Part shown: one piece after another, positions 47,601 to 58,640 of the stretch
How the letters are laid out: each line of letters opens with the position of its first letter
How positions within the stretch are numbered: position 1 is the first letter of the stretch
Origin: Strigops habroptila
Lineage: Eukaryota > Chordata > Aves > Psittaciformes > Psittacidae
Assembly (NCBI RefSeq): GCF_004027225.2
Contig: NC_044278.2
Location: 9,796,001-9,860,000 of the forward strand
Direction of reading: 5' to 3'
DNA length: 64,000 nucleotides
Notes under the pieces: model-generated
What the model was told of the DNA's origin: nothing
Seen by the model: the letters and a program-made list of their open reading frames with translations, nothing else
Databases searched by the model: none
Made by a program: the position numbers and the translations under genes

Positions 47601-48996
47601 GAAATAAGGCCCTTCAAGAAGATCCTCACCTCACTGTGTTTAGTTGTTTTTCCTTGTAGCCAGCAATAACTTGTGATGCTTTTTAAACAAGTGACTGTGT
47701 TCTTTAACAGTGAACCTTCATGTTTTTCTGACAGACACTGAGTCAGTGTCTTTGATGTAATCCAGTGTGGTCTATGCCATGGCAGGCTGTAACTGACATG
47801 TAACACAACAACCTGAATCTCATGTTCTGCAGGGCAGAAGCACCTGCAGGAAACGCTTTATCTTCATGTGCTGTAGTTCTAGGTAGCATATACTCATCCT
47901 TACACACCCCTTTTCATAAAAGCTCATGGCAATCTTTGTCTTTCCCAGAACTGAGCGTCAGTATCGGGATCTGTCCTATTGCCTTACTCTGCTTCCCATC
48001 TCGGAACGGGGCCTTCACAAGCTGCAGGACAACTTCGACTGCTTTGCAGACAAGCTCCAAGACCCAGCTGTCTACAGTTGTTTCCAAACTGTGCTGGCTC
48101 GATTCTGCAGAGCAGGCAGCAAACCTGAGACTAAAGTAAGGATGGGGGCCAAGTGTCCAGGCCAGGCAAATGATTGGAAAGACCTGCAGGTCTCCATTTT
48201 AAGCAGGCTACTCCTCACCCCGAACAATTTGTTAAAGAACTTTATGGCAATTCTGCTACGGATGTAATACTTCTTATTTTTTCTTCCCCTACTGTGTTGC
48301 ATCTCCACCAGGTTCTAGCTGAAGAGCTGGAGCAGAAGCTGTCTGCCGCCCATAACCGAGGGCTGGATTCCACAGAGACGTGCCAGAAAGGCAGTGCAAC
48401 TCCAATGCCAGAGCCGGCCAAGCGGAAGCCAACAGGAAGTATGTTCCTTTCGTGAGACTGCAGTCTTCCCCCTGATCCTGCAGTCCAGCAGGGACACCTA
48501 GGGACACGTCCTCAGCTTTACAGATAGAATGGCTGCAAACTATCTTGTTTTGTTTCTTTTCTTGGCAGGTTCACGCCGCCAGCCCCTGAGGACAGCTACC
48601 AGGGATGAAGATTTTGTCACACCCCAGCCTCGCACCCTCCGAAACCACCAGCGTGCCAAAAAGCACCCTCTACCCAAAAAAGCTATTATCACCTTCTCCA
48701 GTGATGAGGAGAACAGCTCTGAGGATGGTGAGGCATTGTATACATGTATGCTTTGAAGGTGAAAAAGGAGAAAGACTATAGATTTGGCCCGGGGTGTTCC
48801 TTTAGTAGTGGGCAGAATGTGTGCAGGGCTTCTGAGCACTGTCTGAGTTGCCTGCAGATTTCTCTGCTCAAGGCAGCAGAGTGCTGGTTATTGACACACT
48901 TTACTCTTTTCAGAGCTATCGGCAGAATTAAGAGAGGAAGAAACCCCCACCAAAACAACTCCCATCACCAGATCTTCAGCCCGCCGGCTGCGCTGA
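26652..48996 (+). CDS. NCAPD2: condensin I complex subunit D2 (CAP-D2)
   Basis: HEAT-repeat subunit of condensin I, which loads with SMC2/SMC4, NCAPG and NCAPH to compact mitotic chromosomes. Thirty-one coding exons with consistent phases total 1398 aa (human 1401): 26652-26787, 26894-26969, 27122-27180, 27638-27801, 28643-28782, 29107-29234, 29319-29442, 29524-29671, 30186-30383, 30899-31033, 31576-31660, 32287-32464, 32731-32852, 33490-33699, 34501-34675, 37302-37386, 37750-37883, 38697-38829, 40358-40442, 40546-40707, 40949-41166, 42328-42439, 42750-42873, 43064-43219, 43435-43612, 44675-44769, 46332-46412, 47949-48135, 48312-48438, 48569-48727, 48914-48996. Conserved blocks include [100 protein letters not shown] and [20 protein letters not shown]. 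The basic tail has ETPTKTTP, likely the Cdk-site region, and ends RSSARRLR. Start uncertainty: the in-frame ATG at 26664 has the better context (GCCATGG). The exon 4 donor (27,802) is the least certain boundary. Intron 25 is GC-AG. Confidence 0.96.
27844..28305 (+). mobile_element. probable solo LTR of an endogenous retrovirus (fossil)
   Basis: Lies in NCAPD2 intron 4. A TG-start near 27,844 or 27,899 leads through an AT-rich U3-like stretch to AATAAA at 28,233-28,238. After that come an R/U5-like segment ('gagtttctcagactg') and a CA end in GGTAACA at 28,305. This layout is that of a bird retroviral LTR of about 0.4-0.46 kb in sense with the gene. No internal retroviral coding region is present, so it is a solo LTR left by recombination. 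Clear target-site repeats were not found, which leaves the 5' boundary and the family (ERVL- or ERVK-like) open. Moderately old. Confidence 0.5.
35981..37010 (-). mobile_element. CR1 LINE, 3' third with long open reverse-transcriptase frame
   Basis: Antisense in NCAPD2 intron 15. The minus strand stays open for about 310 codons of CR1 ORF2 C-terminal sequence. It includes [17 protein letters not shown], the catalytic FADDTKL (the Y/FADD box), [29 protein letters not shown] and the C-terminal domain ([21 protein letters not shown]). The 3'UTR follows and ends in two ATTCTATGATT-type repeats at 35,981-36,003. The 5' part of ORF2 and all of ORF1 are missing. The long intact frame marks it as one of the youngest CR1 copies in this window. 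Confidence 0.95.
37522..37735 (-). repeat. CR1 LINE fragment abutting NCAPD2 exon 17
   Basis: Antisense CR1 3' fragment in intron 16: 'gaatcaacttggttggaaa' through the reversed 3'UTR to 'ctaatctccagtctaa'. Alignment with the copy at 23,974 runs to 37,735, leaving only 14 bases before exon 17 begins at 37,750. The intron's branch-point region is therefore CR1-derived (see findings). Confidence 0.88.
46256..46317 (+). repeat. 31-bp tandem duplication before NCAPD2 exon 27
   Basis: Two adjacent 31-base copies beginning GTTCCTCTCTGTGCTCTCAA, differing at one base (ggctattt / ggccattt), at 46,256-46,286 and 46,287-46,317. They end 14 bases before exon 27 and add pyrimidine-rich sequence to the acceptor region. 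Confidence 0.93.
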
Positions 48997-49026
48997 GGCA
49001 ACCATCTGCCACTGTCTTTGACTAAA

Positions 49027-49032
49027 AATAAA
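49027..49032 (+). terminator. NCAPD2: NCAPD2 poly(A) signal (AATAAA)
   Basis: AATAAA 30 nt after the stop codon, followed by a TGTTTTATG/TCTTGTCTG type GU-rich stretch. The 3'UTR would be very short. Confidence 0.8.
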
Positions 49033-49167
49033 CCCTGTTTTATGTAGTCATCTCTCTTGTCTGACAGTGCTCTAAATGAGGACAAAATGGAAGTTATACA
49101 CCAGGCTAACGCAATTCCAGTCCTGTCTTTTGGTACCTCCCCAAAGAAAGGCAGTGATGAACATAGA

Positions 49168-49993
49168 TCACAGAACCACAGAGTGGTTGGGGTTGGAAAG
49201 GACCTCTGGAGATCGCCTAGTCCAACCCTGCTGCTAAAGCAGGTTCACTTAGAGCAGGTTGCACAGGTTCGGATGCGAGTGGGTTTTGAATGCTGTGCTG
49301 GGCAGCCTGTTCCAGTGCTCTGCCGCCCTCAAAGTAAGGAAGTTTTCCCTCATATTCAGACAGAACTAACTTCCCATGTTTCAGTTTGTGCCTGTTGCTG
49401 GGCACTAGAGAAAAGAGTGGCCCTCTCCTCTTGACACCTGCCCTTGAGATACTTGTATGCATTGATAAGATGTCTCTTCTGCAGGTTAAACAGGCCCAGC
49501 TCTCTTAGCCCGTCCTCATAAGAGAGATGCTGCAGATCCCTGAGCATCCTTGTAGCCTCCACTGGACCCTCCCCAGTAGCTCCTTGTCTTTCTTGAACTG
49601 AGGACCTAGGAACTGGACAAAGTACTCCACATGAGGCCTCAATGGAGCAGATTAGAGGGGGAGGACTACCACACTCAACCTGCTGGCCGTGCTCTTCCTA
49701 ATGAGCCCAGGCTACCATTGCCCTTCTTGGCCAGAAGGGCACATTGCTGGGTCATGGACAACTTGTCCACCAGGACTCCCAGGTCCTTTGCAGAGCTGCC
49801 TTCCAGCAGGTGAACCCTAACCTGAACTCGTGCATGGGGTTATTACTCCCACAGGTGGAGGACCCTGCACTTGCCTTTGTTGAACTTCATGAGGTTCTTC
49901 TCCACCCAACTCCATCCTTCTGGTGTATCAGCCACTCCCAGTTTTGTAACATCAGCAAACTTGCTGAGGGGACACTGCCCCTTCATCCAGGTC
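49168..49993 (-). repeat. CR1 LINE, diverged 3' part
   Basis: Antisense CR1 starting 'cagaaccacagagtggttgg' and running through the 3'UTR and C-terminal reverse-transcriptase remnants to 'ttgctgaggggacactgcc'. Wording differs from the copies at 35,981 and 37,522, so it is a different and older subfamily with a degraded frame. Confidence 0.85.
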
Positions 49994-52395
49994 ATCAATG
50001 AATAATTTGAACATTGAAACTAAGCTGCTCTGATAAAAAAATCTTTGGAAGAAAATCTTTTTAAGAACCAAACTATCCACCAAGCGCCAAATGCTCATTC
50101 TCTTCCCATTTTGTACGTGGTTGTAAGTACACCATTTAGCTTCTCTTAGCAGAGGACTGATATGATTTTGCTGGGTTTAGGCCCTTTTATGTTTCATCAT
50201 TTTGGAAGCTCTTGCCCTGCAAAGCCCAGCAAGGTTTTGAGGGGAAGTTACCTGCATCTTTTTCTTCTACAGATTCTCCTCAAATAGGAGTTGAGGGATT
50301 AGGGGGTGAGGACATAACTTTTAAAAGTTTTTAAAAGAAAAAAACAACACTAAACATAAAAACTTTAGGCAAAGAGAATTCTAACTCCAATTTGCTCAAG
50401 TTACCAAGTGTACTGGTAACACTGGTTGTTTCACTGCGCTTGTTGGAATATGTTTGCTGGGAAGCCAGTTATGTTTCAAATAAGACTGGCACATAAGCTC
50501 TGTCCTTCCAGGAATGCCACATCAGTGCTCAAGTTGGTCCTGGCACTCCTTGGACTGCCATGTGAACACGAAGTGCCCTAAATGTGATTTTGTGTTATCC
50601 ACTCAATGTTTAACCTCCTGTCTCACTGGCAAGTTGGCATTTGTCCCAGAGCTATTAGTACAGAATTATTTCCTCTTACCTATCAGTCACCTAGAAAGCA
50701 GGCTAGTCGCCAGCTGGGCAGGAATAGGAAGAGCCCTCCTATCAGCAGGCTCCTGATCACAGTCCCTGTCTCTGAGGATCTACCAAGTTCCTGCAGTTGT
50801 CGTGGTCACCCTTGGTCTGCCAGCAAGTAGAGCCTGTGACTCAGTTCTCCTCGAGTCTGGCTGCACAAATAGAGATAAGAGACTGCTATGGACATAAACA
50901 TGGTTGTATAAAAGAGTAGTTGAGAGACTGATGGGGTGAAACATCTACCCCCTTGCCACCACTAGTGTAATAGCCAGATACCAATATAAATACCCTCCCC
51001 AAATTCAGAGCACCCCAGTAAGAGATAATCATGTGAAATATAAAGATCAGAAAGCTACAGCAATATTGTCCCTCTCTCCTATCCTCTCTAGAAGAATACT
51101 TGGTGAAGGCTACATGAGGCAGAAGCAGCAGCTATGGCATGAACAGTAAATACAACACACAGTTGTGCCTTCTGTACATGATTCCCCCATCACCACCCAT
51201 GGGATATGTCACTCACAAATGGGAATGAAAGAAAAAGAACAGCATATATGGATTTCTAACTAGGCTCAAGGCTTTACAAGTCTGTGCAGTAATTCTTGCG
51301 TATGTATGAAATAATATATTGACAAGACTGCAGTGAGGGAGATAGGAATGGGGGAAGCAAGGTAGCCATACAACTGTCTAAACACTGGCTTTCCTTCAGG
51401 CCATGCTTTTCCTTCAGGAGAGACGCAATCACCTTTCTGAGACCGAAGGAGGGTTTGGCAGTCAATGACTGGACTGACACAGTGGCTCCTTCACTGCTTG
51501 CAGTCAATCTTATGTTCTTTCCTGGGCACAGCACTGCCTGGTCAGGTGAGGGTAAGTCAGTGAGCGGGAGCTCCTGTTGGTCCCTCTCTGCAGGCTGTTC
51601 AGGTGGAGCAGCCCCCTCTACTCCCTGGCACAGGAGGAATTAGCAATCCTGTGTCCTGAACAAAGGAAATCCTGCAGAAAGACAAAACAAAATCCAAGAG
51701 GGGTTTGAACAGCTACACAGTGGCTGCTGCCTTAGCTGGTTGCTGCCCTTCTGTTTCTTGCAAGCAGTGATTTCAGTAGCTGCCACGTTGACCAGGGAAT
51801 TGATATGGAAGGAATAATCCTACTCCCTCGCTTCTGAGTCAATGGGAATACTCAATGGTGTTTCCATTCTCTGATCACGGTGGGCTCCAAACTCCTACGC
51901 ATGGTGCCAGTGGAATGATGTGACACTGTCCTTGCTTCTAGGGCCTGCAGCAACCATCAGCCCTTTCCATCACCACCTCTTCCCCAGGGTACTTCACCCA
52001 CTTTCTAGCCCTCCCACTCTCCGGTTGCCTTGCTCCTGTCCTTTATAAGCAATTGTTTGTAAAAGACTGATTGTGATTCAGCAGACCACTTTTCTGGTGC
52101 TATTGCAAGCTCTAGAATCAGTGCCTCAGCATCAGAGGGGGAAGGGTTTTTATAGAAGAAACTTGTTAGCACCAGAGAAGAAAGAAGGACAATAACCTAT
52201 TTGAGTCTGTGAAAACTGGGGCAGTCGGGGACTCGTTGTCTGCCAAAGCCTTTTCACTTCACAGTCATGGGCAGCACATGTCAGAGCAACTATTCAGTTC
52301 TACTGCAATCCCAGCAAGGATCTGGGACACAGAGCAATTGTAACTTCATGGCACCTGAGTCATCGAGCACCTGCAATTTATTGAGATTTTGCTGG

Positions 52396-52440
52396 ATTTG
52401 CAAATTTGCAAGAATTTGCAAGAAAATTTGCAAATTTTCT
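52396..52440. repeat. TTTGCAA-based iterated and self-complementary tract
   Basis: The words GATTTGCAAATTTGCAAGAA and then TTTGCAAGAAAATTTGCAAA repeat the unit TTTGCAA four times with irregular spacers. Each TTTGCAAA is near-palindromic, and the first and second copies embed ATTTGCAAAT, a perfect octamer-type inverted repeat (ATTTGCAT-like POU site). A decayed minisatellite or a cluster of POU-like sites; function unknown. Confidence 0.7.
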
Positions 52441-53546
52441 ATAGTCTCTGAAGTTTCTTGCTTGTTATGGGACAGTGATGACTTCTTCCCTCTTGCTAGC
52501 CCCAGCCTTTGCTGGACCCGACGAAGGGACCTGCCACTTGAGAGCTCAGAGCCTGTCCATCCCTGCAGGGCTGTCTGCGTGCAAGTGGGCTGGAATTTGG
52601 AGCAGTTGTAAACACATTTCTGGCATTCTTCTTGCAGTATGGGGGCCACCGCATTCAAGGGATGCCAGATCAAACCACCTTACATTTTGTAGGTATAAAG
52701 TATTGTTGCTTTTGTACTTACCTTTTGCTCAGGAAAGAGCTGACTCCTGGAACCGGGGCATTCAACCGGAGACACATCTGCCTGCGGCTGTCTTGCTGGG
52801 AGCATGAATGCTCTAGCACACTGACTCAGCTGCTTCTGGATGGTCAAATGTGACTAGGAAGTACAGAATAACATCCTCTGAGACCTCTTGCATATGGGAT
52901 GAACGTGTGCTCATTTCCCATCCTCCTTCCTCTCTTTCCCACCCTCCAGAACTTTCACATTGCAAAACTCCATACCCCACCGCACCCAGCACACGGATGC
53001 TGTGCGCACATATCCCATACTCTGCTTGTGCACAGGCACCCCATCTGAATCCTCGCCTGAGCAGCACGTCACTTGTGCTTTGTAGCTTAAAAGGCTGGTA
53101 TTAAAGCAATCTTGTTCCCCATAAAATGTCTCGGTGGAGGCCGTTAGCCGGGGCCTAGAGAGCACCTCCATTTGTTGGCATGCCCTGGATAGCTGGCCCA
53201 GGCAAGCGGGTGACAGGGCACTGCCAGACAGGCTCACGAGAGAATTGCTCTGCAACTAGCAGGGTCGCAGGTATCAAGTGGAGCCACCATACTTGGATGC
53301 TCCCTATGCATCCTAGTGCACCTATGCAAAGCCTCTCCTGCCTCCAGCATTGGTTTTCCAGACTGAAGTCCCACACTCACTTTTCACAGACTGGATGAAA
53401 AACGGTTCATAAAGCTTCCTGGCTCCTTGGGCAGGGAAGAAAGGGATCCAGAAATCTGCATCTGTAAATGCAAAATGCTGGGAAGGAAGGAGGGAAAGAA
53501 AGGGCAGATATCTGAACTGTGATTTTTGTTATCTCTGCAAAAGACT

Positions 53547-53594
53547 TCATTATTATTATTATTATATTATTTCCTTAAATATATATATACACAC
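53547..53594. repeat. (TTA)n / (TA)n microsatellite
   Basis: ATTATTATTATTATTATATT followed shortly by ATATATATACACACA. Compound simple repeat. Confidence 0.9.
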
Positions 53595-54619
53595 AAAAGC
53601 AGGCAGCAGAACACTGCCTGTCAAGTTTTGACCCAATTGTTTTGTGCAAAAGTACTGAAGAAAGGGAAGCGTAAGGTGTTATTACTGCACACCCACTACT
53701 AATCCTGTTCTGGGGTACAGTCCCCCCACTCTGCTCCCCTGAAAAACTTTCCTGATTAGTTTCTGTCTTCACACCCAGGCTGACTTCTGCACCCTGATCT
53801 CCAAACAGTGACCTCATTGCCTTGTTCAGCTGGTGAGAAACTACAGTAAAATGGGAGAGGTAAACAAAGGCAGGGGGAACTAATGGCCAGAAGATTTAGG
53901 AGGTAGGAATCTGCTCCTTGCCGTCCTGCTTCCATTGTGCGCCTGGGCTTGAGAAAGTGCAAGCTGAGCCTCAACGAGCTCTTTTCTGTCCTGGTTCCTC
54001 TGGAAACTCAGCCCAGCCCTCCAGATGGTGACTCAGGACAGCCAGCCTGCAAGTTACATGCCCGCTAGTACTTAGAGCCATGCTCCCATCACCACTACAA
54101 ATCCCATAGAGTTAGTGCCGGAATTCACACACCTTCTGCAGCAAGAGCTCTTCATTCCCAGGCCAACCAGCTCACTGAGATACAAGTATTAAAAATGAAA
54201 GCCTTTATTGTCATGGACCTGAATTTGTGTGAGCTCTGCACAGTCAGCAGTGTGCCAACCATTGTAGCGGTTATTCACGCTGATTAGAGAAATAGCGTTA
54301 ACAGCATTCTCATACAGGAGTATGTTCAATATCATCATACAATGCAGCCTTCAATGTCCTCCTTTGGGATATGTTTCAAAGTGTCACCCTGTTCCTGACC
54401 CTGACAGATACCTCCAGGTCCTGGCCAGCAGCAGCTCAACTCACATTTGTCTTTCCAGACACTCAGTAAACAGCTTTGTGTCTTTTTTCTTTAAAGGAAG
54501 GGGTCTTGCTGAGCTCACCCTGAAATATATCACCCTGGACAAAAGGGCTGAAAGGTTAAGGAGCTCCGGGGGGTGGTTCAGCAGAGAGCTGGGGGCCAGG
54601 CGCCTGCCAGAACCAAAGC

Positions 54620-54625
54620 TATAAA
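54620..54625 (+). promoter_or_regulatory. TATA box of the natriuretic peptide gene
   Basis: TATAAA 84 nt before the proposed start codon, giving a predicted transcription start near 54,650 and a 5'UTR of about 55-60 nt. Natriuretic peptide genes typically have such a TATA promoter, which supports the gene call. Confidence 0.75.
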
Positions 54626-54708
54626 GGCAAAGAGGGGCTAGGGACTGCATCTGACACGGATGCTGCAGGTCCTGCCTCACCTCCCACAAGCCCTAGGATA
54701 AGGAGAAG

Positions 54709-56560
54709 ATGCTGGGGTTCCAGTCGTGGCCTTGCTCGCTTTTCCTCCTCTTAGTTCTGCTCTCTGCCAGCGTTCAGACTGTGTCCTTATCAGGACAGAG
54801 GCTACAGGTAGGAGGGACTGGGAGAGAGCTGAGGGAGGTTTCAGGAGTGGAGGGGCACTTTGGGGAGGTCATGTTTGAACATGGAATGGTGGTCCCAAAT
54901 TCCAGCTATCAGAAGCTGCTATCTGTTCTCATTGCTCCCTCACCTTCATCCCAACAACTTCAGCTCTATCTTTATTCAGTATCTTTGTAACCCAGCTCCT
55001 AAGAAGCACCAGCACTACAAGGCAGTGGACAGACAAAAGCTTTTTAGTGCTCTCTCTCTGGGGCCGGCTGCCTGTGGGCCTCCCCACATTGCCTGCAGAG
55101 GCTTTTAACCACAGTCTGGTCCTGTCTAACTCCAGCTTGTGTCAGCAGCCACCAGAAATTACAGCCATGTCCCTCATCATGTTCAGTGCCTGCTTCTGAG
55201 GTTTCAGAGAGAAAATGTATCCTGTTAGGCCAGGATTTTCACTCCTAAGCTCAGCACCACCTCACAGCAGCCCCTCTTTAAGACCAAGAGCCCCCCTCCT
55301 CCCTCAGGATGCCATCTAAGGGCTGCTTCTTTTGGGTAAATCTCTCATCCTCAGCAATTATAGCAATAACACTTTCGTCTTTCGAATCTAACCAGCTCCC
55401 TCTTACCCAAACCGTAATCTGAGCCCCAACACCTTGCCTTCAGGTCACCCTGGGAAAGCTACAGGGAAGTAGTTAGGACGTGAACTAAAATCACAAGACC
55501 GATCCTGCTATGACTCACCGCTTTCACTCCTCGCTGAAGATGCCAGTGTCCGCTTCAATTAACTCGCTACCGAAAAGAGTTGCACAAAGGCATCTTTAGC
55601 CTTAGCCCAGCACCCACGTGAGGGACAGATGTGGAATGGCTACCGCAGGCTGCTTCCCTGGGCAGCCATGCCATGCCTCCACTGCACCAAATGCACCTCC
55701 CATCCCTTGTCTGCTTACAGCCGGGGGCTGCCAGCAGTGCCGGGGGTGTATGGTCAGCATGTGTCTGCCAGCACAGATAACCTACAGGATCCCCAAAAGA
55801 TGTAGAGTCCCCTTCCCTCCTGCCTGCTTTGCTCCTGCCTCCCCCTCATCTTTAGCAGCAGGAATTTGGGGCTGGTCTGTCCTCCTCACCAGCCCGCTGG
55901 ATGAAAAGAAATGCCACATAGCAGCCTGAGCACATGGGGGTGCTCAGCATCAGCAGAAGGAGCAAGGACTGAAGCCTGTTACCCTCCGAGTGTTGGTGAC
56001 ACACACACACAAGAGCAGGGCAATCTGCATGCAGGCAATCTCACACCAGGTGCCGCCTGCCTGCACTTTTGGATAGCAAAATCATTTCAGACAGCAGGAG
56101 CTGCTGGTCTAGCCATTCCCTGTGTCTGGATGCAGTGTCACAGGCATAATGCCCGTGTGCAGGCACCATTTAATGTCCTGCACAAATCATAAATGCGTGT
56201 GCAGTGGGGTACAAGGGGGTACAAGGGTTTTCACCAGGAGCACAGGCAACTCTGTTCTCACCCCCCTCTCCTCTCTGTTTATCGCAGATGCTCCTTTCCC
56301 AGTTGCTGCCCCTGGAGCCCAAGTCCACAGTGGCTGAAGAGGACACGAAGGAGGGGTCCAGCTCTGGCCCTCAGTTGCTCTCCTCCACGCTCCCCTTCCT
56401 CCCGTCTGGGGCCAGAGCTGCCCGTCCCTCTCTCTGGCGCAAGACCCTCTCCAGTCGCAAGTGGGCACTGCCTGGAGATTGGGCCTGGAAGGCCGTGCCC
56501 AGGGGCTGCTTTGGGTTGAAACTGGACCGGATCGGGACCTTCAGTGGTTTGGGGTGTTAG
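54709..56560 (+). CDS. C-type natriuretic peptide precursor (CNP-1-like)
   Basis: Secreted peptide hormone precursor. CNPs activate guanylyl cyclase receptor NPR-B and raise cGMP. Two coding exons, 54709-54807 and 56288-56560 (GT-AG), give 123 aa. The signal peptide is clear: MLGFQSWP then the hydrophobic core CSLFLLLVLLSASV, cleaved near ASVQT. The propeptide is acidic and Pro/Ser-rich. The last 17 residues are the hormone ring CFGLKLDRIGTFSGLGC with the stop directly after the second Cys. The absence of a C-terminal tail is the hallmark of CNP against ANP and BNP. Compared with human CNP (ring ending GSMSGLGC), Ser-Met is replaced by Thr-Phe. No RxxR furin site is seen; processing could occur at RK (WRK or SSRK) in the propeptide, the latter giving a 32-residue peptide. 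The position between NCAPD2 and GAPDH differs from human NPPC. The CNP-1 assignment is inferred from my recall of non-mammalian CNP-1. Confidence 0.9.
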
Positions 56561-57010
56561 CCTCGGAGGGGGCTTTCAGGTGAGAGGGCCAGCAGTGAGG
56601 GCTTAAATAAGTGCGCAGGGAAGATGTAAGGGGAGACTTGAGAGCACGGGTGGTGGGGAGGACCAGGAGTAAGGGCTGTGGGGCCACCTCCTGCCTGCAG
56701 CCGGGGCAAAGGCTGGGATGAGACCACCCATGTTCCGGGGGCTGGGAGTGGGAGCAGGCAGGCTGCACGCCGCTGGGCGGCTCACCAGCCCTGCTTCTCC
56801 ACAGCCCGAGGAGATTCAGGCGCCCACAGGCAGCACCGTCACAGGAACCAGCACGGCGTGCCGGCGGCCGAAGCCCTGAAGCATCTGCCCTGAGGAAGAG
56901 TGGCAGCGGCAGCGGTATGAGGAGAAGCTGCCCAGTTCCACGGCTGCCTCCTCCCTCCTCTCCGTGCTCGAGGACTCTCTTGCTCATTAAACAGAGCTGT
57001 ATTAATCTCT
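56561..57010 (+). other. natriuretic peptide gene 3'UTR with an intron and poly(A) signal
   Basis: Nineteen nt after the stop a perfect donor (CAG|GTGAGA, 56,580) is followed by an acceptor (TTCTCCACAG ending 56,804). The gene therefore has a third, non-coding exon from 56,805. ATTAAA at 56,986-56,991 is the likely poly(A) signal. A late intron just after the ring-coding exon is a common feature of natriuretic peptide genes. Confidence 0.65.
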
Positions 57011-58530
57011 GCATCCGCGCTCGGCAGCAGCACCGCTGCGTGAGGCCGCGGCTGCCCGCAGGCCAGGGGCCCGTGTGGGGGTGCGGGGCTGGCAGCGGCG
57101 GCAGAGCCCCCACGCGCGGGGCCATGTTGCGTGCACGCCGCCATTCCGGGTGGGCTGGGCGGCACGCGCGGTTGCAGTGCGGTGCTGCCGGGGCCACGGC
57201 GGAGCTGGGGGGGGGGGGGGGGGTGTGAGATGTCAACCGTGTGCTGGGGCAGAAGGGCTGCGTTGGCACATCCCAGCCGCACTCTGCCCCCCGGGGCTGC
57301 GGTGTTTGCTGAGCAAACAGAGGGGCCTCCTGTTTGTGCAGTAGCTGCCCCCGGGAGCCATGCCATGACTGGGGTGCCAGGAACCCCGGCATGGGCTCGC
57401 ACCCCTCCAGCCCCACCGCTGTACCACGCGAGCCATCATCCCCTGGCCTTTAAGAAAAGGTTGTAACATCAGCCGAGTCTAAACTTAGCCACCAGCCCCT
57501 CGGCAGCACCGGGAATAGCTGTGATATATAAGGGGAGTTGGGTTACGTTCGAGCTGCGTGACCCCTCTCTGCCCCCCACCCCCGTACCTGCATGGCTCCC
57601 CCACTCTGCTCCTCCCTCCTCATGTTCAAAGCCCTGCTCAGCCAAGCAGCCAGAGGGACAGGTCTGCTCCCACCATCCCCTGCCAGCCCAGGTCTGCATC
57701 CCACCTTCCTCTGGGACCCTCTCCCCATGGGATGGAGGATTTTGGCCATGCTCTGGGCCTTGTGCCTAATGCAGGTTTATCCCACTGCACCTGGGCTGCA
57801 CAAGCCCTGTACCAAGCCACTGGCATGGCTCAGTGAGCGACCCCAGCATGCGGAAGGGGGGCTGTGAGCTGGGCAGCAGCGGCAGCCATTCAGGTAGCGC
57901 TTCCTTCTCGCAGGCAGCCAGCAAAGGCGGGCCGAGGCGGCAGACGGGCAGGATTTCCGCCGTCACGTCCCGCGGGTAGCAGCAGTGCCGCAGTGCCTCA
58001 TTAAGATGGTGTTCACGCTGCGGCGCGTGGCCTGCCGGGGAAGAGGCCGGCCAGCAGACCCATCCAGATCACACATGGCGAAACTCACCTAAGGGACCCA
58101 AAGATGGCCTGGGGTCCCGGGCCTGGGGTCCCCAGCCTGGGGGCGAGAGAGCCCTCAGCCAGCACCCGCTGCCTCCCAGTGCTGGGGGAATGTGGGATGC
58201 CTGGGGACCTGCTGCTCCCTCGGGGAGCCTGCAGCATCTCTGTAGCCCCTTTGCCCCCACTGCCACGCTGGGGTGCAAGCAGGCTTGGGATTGGGGCGCA
58301 GGCTGCAGCCGGGGTACAGGGGGTCTTCTCCTTTGTTACCAGGTGAAAGTAGCACATGCCATTCCCCGCGGTGCTAGCAGCGGCGAGCCCCGAGGGGGCA
58401 GCCCCTCACCGGCCATCACCGGGGGACCCTTCCCACCTCCCCAGGCAGGGGCCCAGCCGCCCTTCCCTGCCCTGGGGACACCTCTGTGCCGCAGGGACAG
58501 GATCCGGCTTCCCCCGGCACCGGGGCATCT
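57011..58530. other. GC-rich intergenic sequence upstream of GAPDH
   Basis: No gene recognised. Includes an uninterrupted run of 17 G at 57,207-57,223 and a lone TATATAAG at 57,524-57,531 with no recognisable transcript after it. Several long open frames on both strands are effects of GC content. Confidence 0.5.
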
Positions 58531-58531
58531 C

Positions 58532-58566
58532 TCACCATCACCATCACCGTCACCATCACCACCACG
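58532..58566 (+). repeat. (CACCAT)n short tandem repeat
   Basis: Imperfect CACCATCACCATCACCGTCACC... array of about six units, 235 bp upstream of the GAPDH TATA box. Confidence 0.85.
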
Positions 58567-58640
58567 GCTGGCAGCGCGCCCCCCACCCCACGGGGACCAC
58601 TGCGGACCCCACACAACCCGGTGTGAGGTCTTTGTTACTG

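Larger units (their letters stand above)
49994..54600. other. intergenic between NCAPD2 and the natriuretic peptide gene
   Basis: No gene recognised on either strand. It holds an AT-rich iterated motif (52,396-52,440), a TTA/TA microsatellite (53,547-53,594) and otherwise ordinary sequence. Short open frames have no motif or conserved splice pattern. Confidence 0.5.

Noticed and set aside
26788-48913. SCARNA10-like small Cajal body RNA within NCAPD2 introns, as in human
   Set aside because: Box H/ACA and C/D motifs were not convincingly recognised by eye. A covariance-model search of the introns would decide it.
56541-57416. 291-codon minus-strand frame antisense to the natriuretic peptide 3' end
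   Set aside because: GC-driven open frame without recognisable domain; the + strand gene explains the region.
57524-57531. TATATAAG as a promoter for an extra gene upstream of GAPDH
   Set aside because: No exon with coding signal or poly(A) signal follows; retained only as a note.
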